From NCBI GenBank assembly GCA_021852245.1, contig JAJZNY010000177.1:1-6044 (forward strand): 6,044 nucleotides of DNA, written 5' to 3'. The DNA comes from Planctomycetota bacterium (lineage in GTDB: Bacteria > Planctomycetota > Phycisphaerae > WQYP01). Of this stretch, positions 4,987 to 6,044 are shown piece by piece. The notes beneath the pieces were generated by a model. The model ran no database searches and had not been told where the DNA came from. It worked only from the letters and a program-made list of their open reading frames with translations. The position numbers were made by a program, and so were the translations under genes. The stretch's first letter is position 1, and every line of letters begins with the position of its first letter.

Positions 4987-6044
4987 CTAGGCGTTATCTT
5001 TTCCGCTGCGTTTGCGCGAAAGTCGCCCGATGATCGGGGCGTGCGCGAGTTCCGGAATATCAAGCCAGCGGGCACAGAGACCGTAGACGGCGGCGGCGAC
5101 CGCAACCATCACCGCCAGACCGATGATATTGCCAACGATCGGATGAGATGCAATCCGCACCCAGCGATCGCACGCCCAATCGGCCGCCATGGTCAAAGCC
5201 GCCATGGCGATCACCGCACCGGCGACGCGCACCAGCATGCCCCCCATCTGCCCCACCTGAAGCGGGCCGATCCGCCGCCGCAGCAGCCACGCCAGCAGAG
5301 CACACTGAAAGATGGCCGACGCCGTGGTACTCGCAGCAATGCCCGCTACGCCCAGCGGCCAGATCAGCAGCAGATTCAGGATCAAGTTCAATACCACCGC
5401 CGCCACCGCTACCTTCATGGGAGTGTGCGAATCATGAAAGGCGTAAAACACGCGGATCAAGATCATCTGCAGTTCAAAGGCCCAGATCCCCGCGCAGAAC
5501 CATCGCGCCGCATGGGTGGCCCGGTTGACATCCGCCTGGGAAACATGGCCACCAAGATAAATCGCGGATATTAATTTGTGGGCGATGAGGATCATGCCGA
5601 CGGTGGCGGGCAGACTCAGAAAAAGCCCACGCCTGAACGCCCGCCGCAGAACATCCTTGAGTTCATCCACGTTCGATTCCGCCGCAAGCTTGGAGAGCCT
5701 CGGAAAAATGGCCGTGGCAATCGCGACGCCGAAAACACCCACCGGCAGCATGTAAATCCGCTGCGCCACGGAAAGCTTGCCCAGCGCCCCGGCGAGCATC
5801 GGCAGATGAATATGCCATGACCCGACATGCACCGTCCGCGAACCGTTGTGGCCGTCGGGGGAAAACCACCACGCGATTTGAGAATCCAGAAAAGTATTAA
5901 TCTGCACGGCGGAAAAACCGACAATCATCACCCCCATGCGGCGGATGAGAGATCGGACAGCCGGCGATGCAAACGTGATACTCCCCCACCGCAGGCCGCA
6001 GCGATGCGCTGAGACGCCGAGCATGAAAAGCTGCACGACACCGG
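4987..6044 (-). CDS. murJ: Lipid II flippase MurJ, C-terminal part (5' end outside window)
   Basis: Integral membrane flippase of the MOP/MVF superfamily that moves the peptidoglycan precursor lipid II across the inner membrane. The frame is open to the right edge (a Val-Gly pair precedes the GTG at 6036), so this is the 3' part of a longer gene, roughly 350 of an expected 500 or more residues. Numbering from that GTG, hallmark segments are AQRIYMLPVGVFGVAIATAI (91-110) followed by FPRLS, and RVFYAFHDSHTPMKVAV (195-211) followed by NLILNLLLIWPLGVAG (217-232), plus several hydrophobic helices, the last at about 302-321. The stretch at 57-88, just before the AQRIY segment, is longer than in E. 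coli-type MurJ. It contains a hydrophilic loop (SPDGHNGSRT) and fits what I recall of planctomycete homologues. The C-terminus ends in a basic tail (RLSRKRSGKDN). The gene is probably host core genome, flanking the restriction cassette. Confidence 0.93.
   Translation of the reverse strand, partial: GVVQLFMLGVSAHRCGLRWGSITFASPAVRSLIRRMGVMIVGFSAVQINTFLDSQIAWWFSPDGHNGSRTVHVGSWHIHLPMLAGALGKLSVAQRIYMLPVGVFGVAIATAIFPRLSKLAAESNVDELKDVLRRAFRRGLFLSLPATVGMILIAHKLISAIYLGGHVSQADVNRATHAARWFCAGIWAFELQMILIRVFYAFHDSHTPMKVAVAAVVLNLILNLLLIWPLGVAGIAASTTASAIFQCALLAWLLRRRIGPLQVGQMGGMLVRVAGAVIAMAALTMAADWACDRWVRIASHPIVGNIIGLAVMVAVAAAVYGLCARWLDIPELAHAPIIGRLSRKRSGKDNA

Noticed and set aside
4495..5574. Long plus-strand open frame (359 codons)
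   Set aside because: It runs antisense across the start of the methyltransferase gene, the intergenic promoter and the 3' part of murJ. Its translation is rich in Arg, His, Gln and Pro with no domain, as expected of a shadow frame.

Overview
The window looks like chromosomal DNA of a moderately GC-rich bacterium, most likely a planctomycete (perhaps Phycisphaerae). The clues are a secreted metalloprotease-like protein with a PEP-CTERM sorting tail, and a MurJ flippase with a longer-than-usual loop. This assignment is inference; no rRNA or other lineage marker is present.

Layout. Positions 1-245 hold no gene I can support, except a good sigma70-type promoter at the right end. One plus-strand gene (279-1370) encodes an exported PEP-CTERM protein of the NF038122-type metalloprotease family. 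Everything else is on the minus strand. Reading from the right edge leftwards, these are murJ (lipid II flippase, 5' end outside the window), a 99-nt gap, a Dcm-like cytosine-5 DNA methyltransferase, an EcoRII-like restriction endonuclease, a Vsr mismatch endonuclease, and a GNAT acetyltransferase that converges on the PEP-CTERM gene.

The centre (about 1.8-4.93 kb) is a complete three-part Type II restriction-modification and repair cassette. The methyltransferase closely resembles E. coli Dcm, including its target-recognition segment. The nuclease has both the EcoRII N-terminal effector domain and the EcoRII C-terminal catalytic domain. Both point to the sequence CCWGG. The methyltransferase would protect host sites, the nuclease would cut unmodified DNA, and Vsr would repair T:G mismatches that arise when 5-methylcytosine deaminates at those sites. 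The genes are tightly packed: a 26-nt gap between M and R, then an ATGA overlap between R and V.

The most interesting point is regulation. In place of the N-terminal extension of E. coli Dcm, this methyltransferase begins with what looks like a ribbon-helix-helix DNA-binding domain. Just upstream of its start lies a repeated palindrome, GATATC-AAT-GATATC, overlapping an extended -10 promoter. I propose that the methyltransferase is its own repressor, with no separate controller gene. Vsr has an unusual arginine-rich run-on tail that crosses a strong hairpin and overlaps the acetyltransferase gene by 128 nt, which suggests a lost or shifted stop codon.
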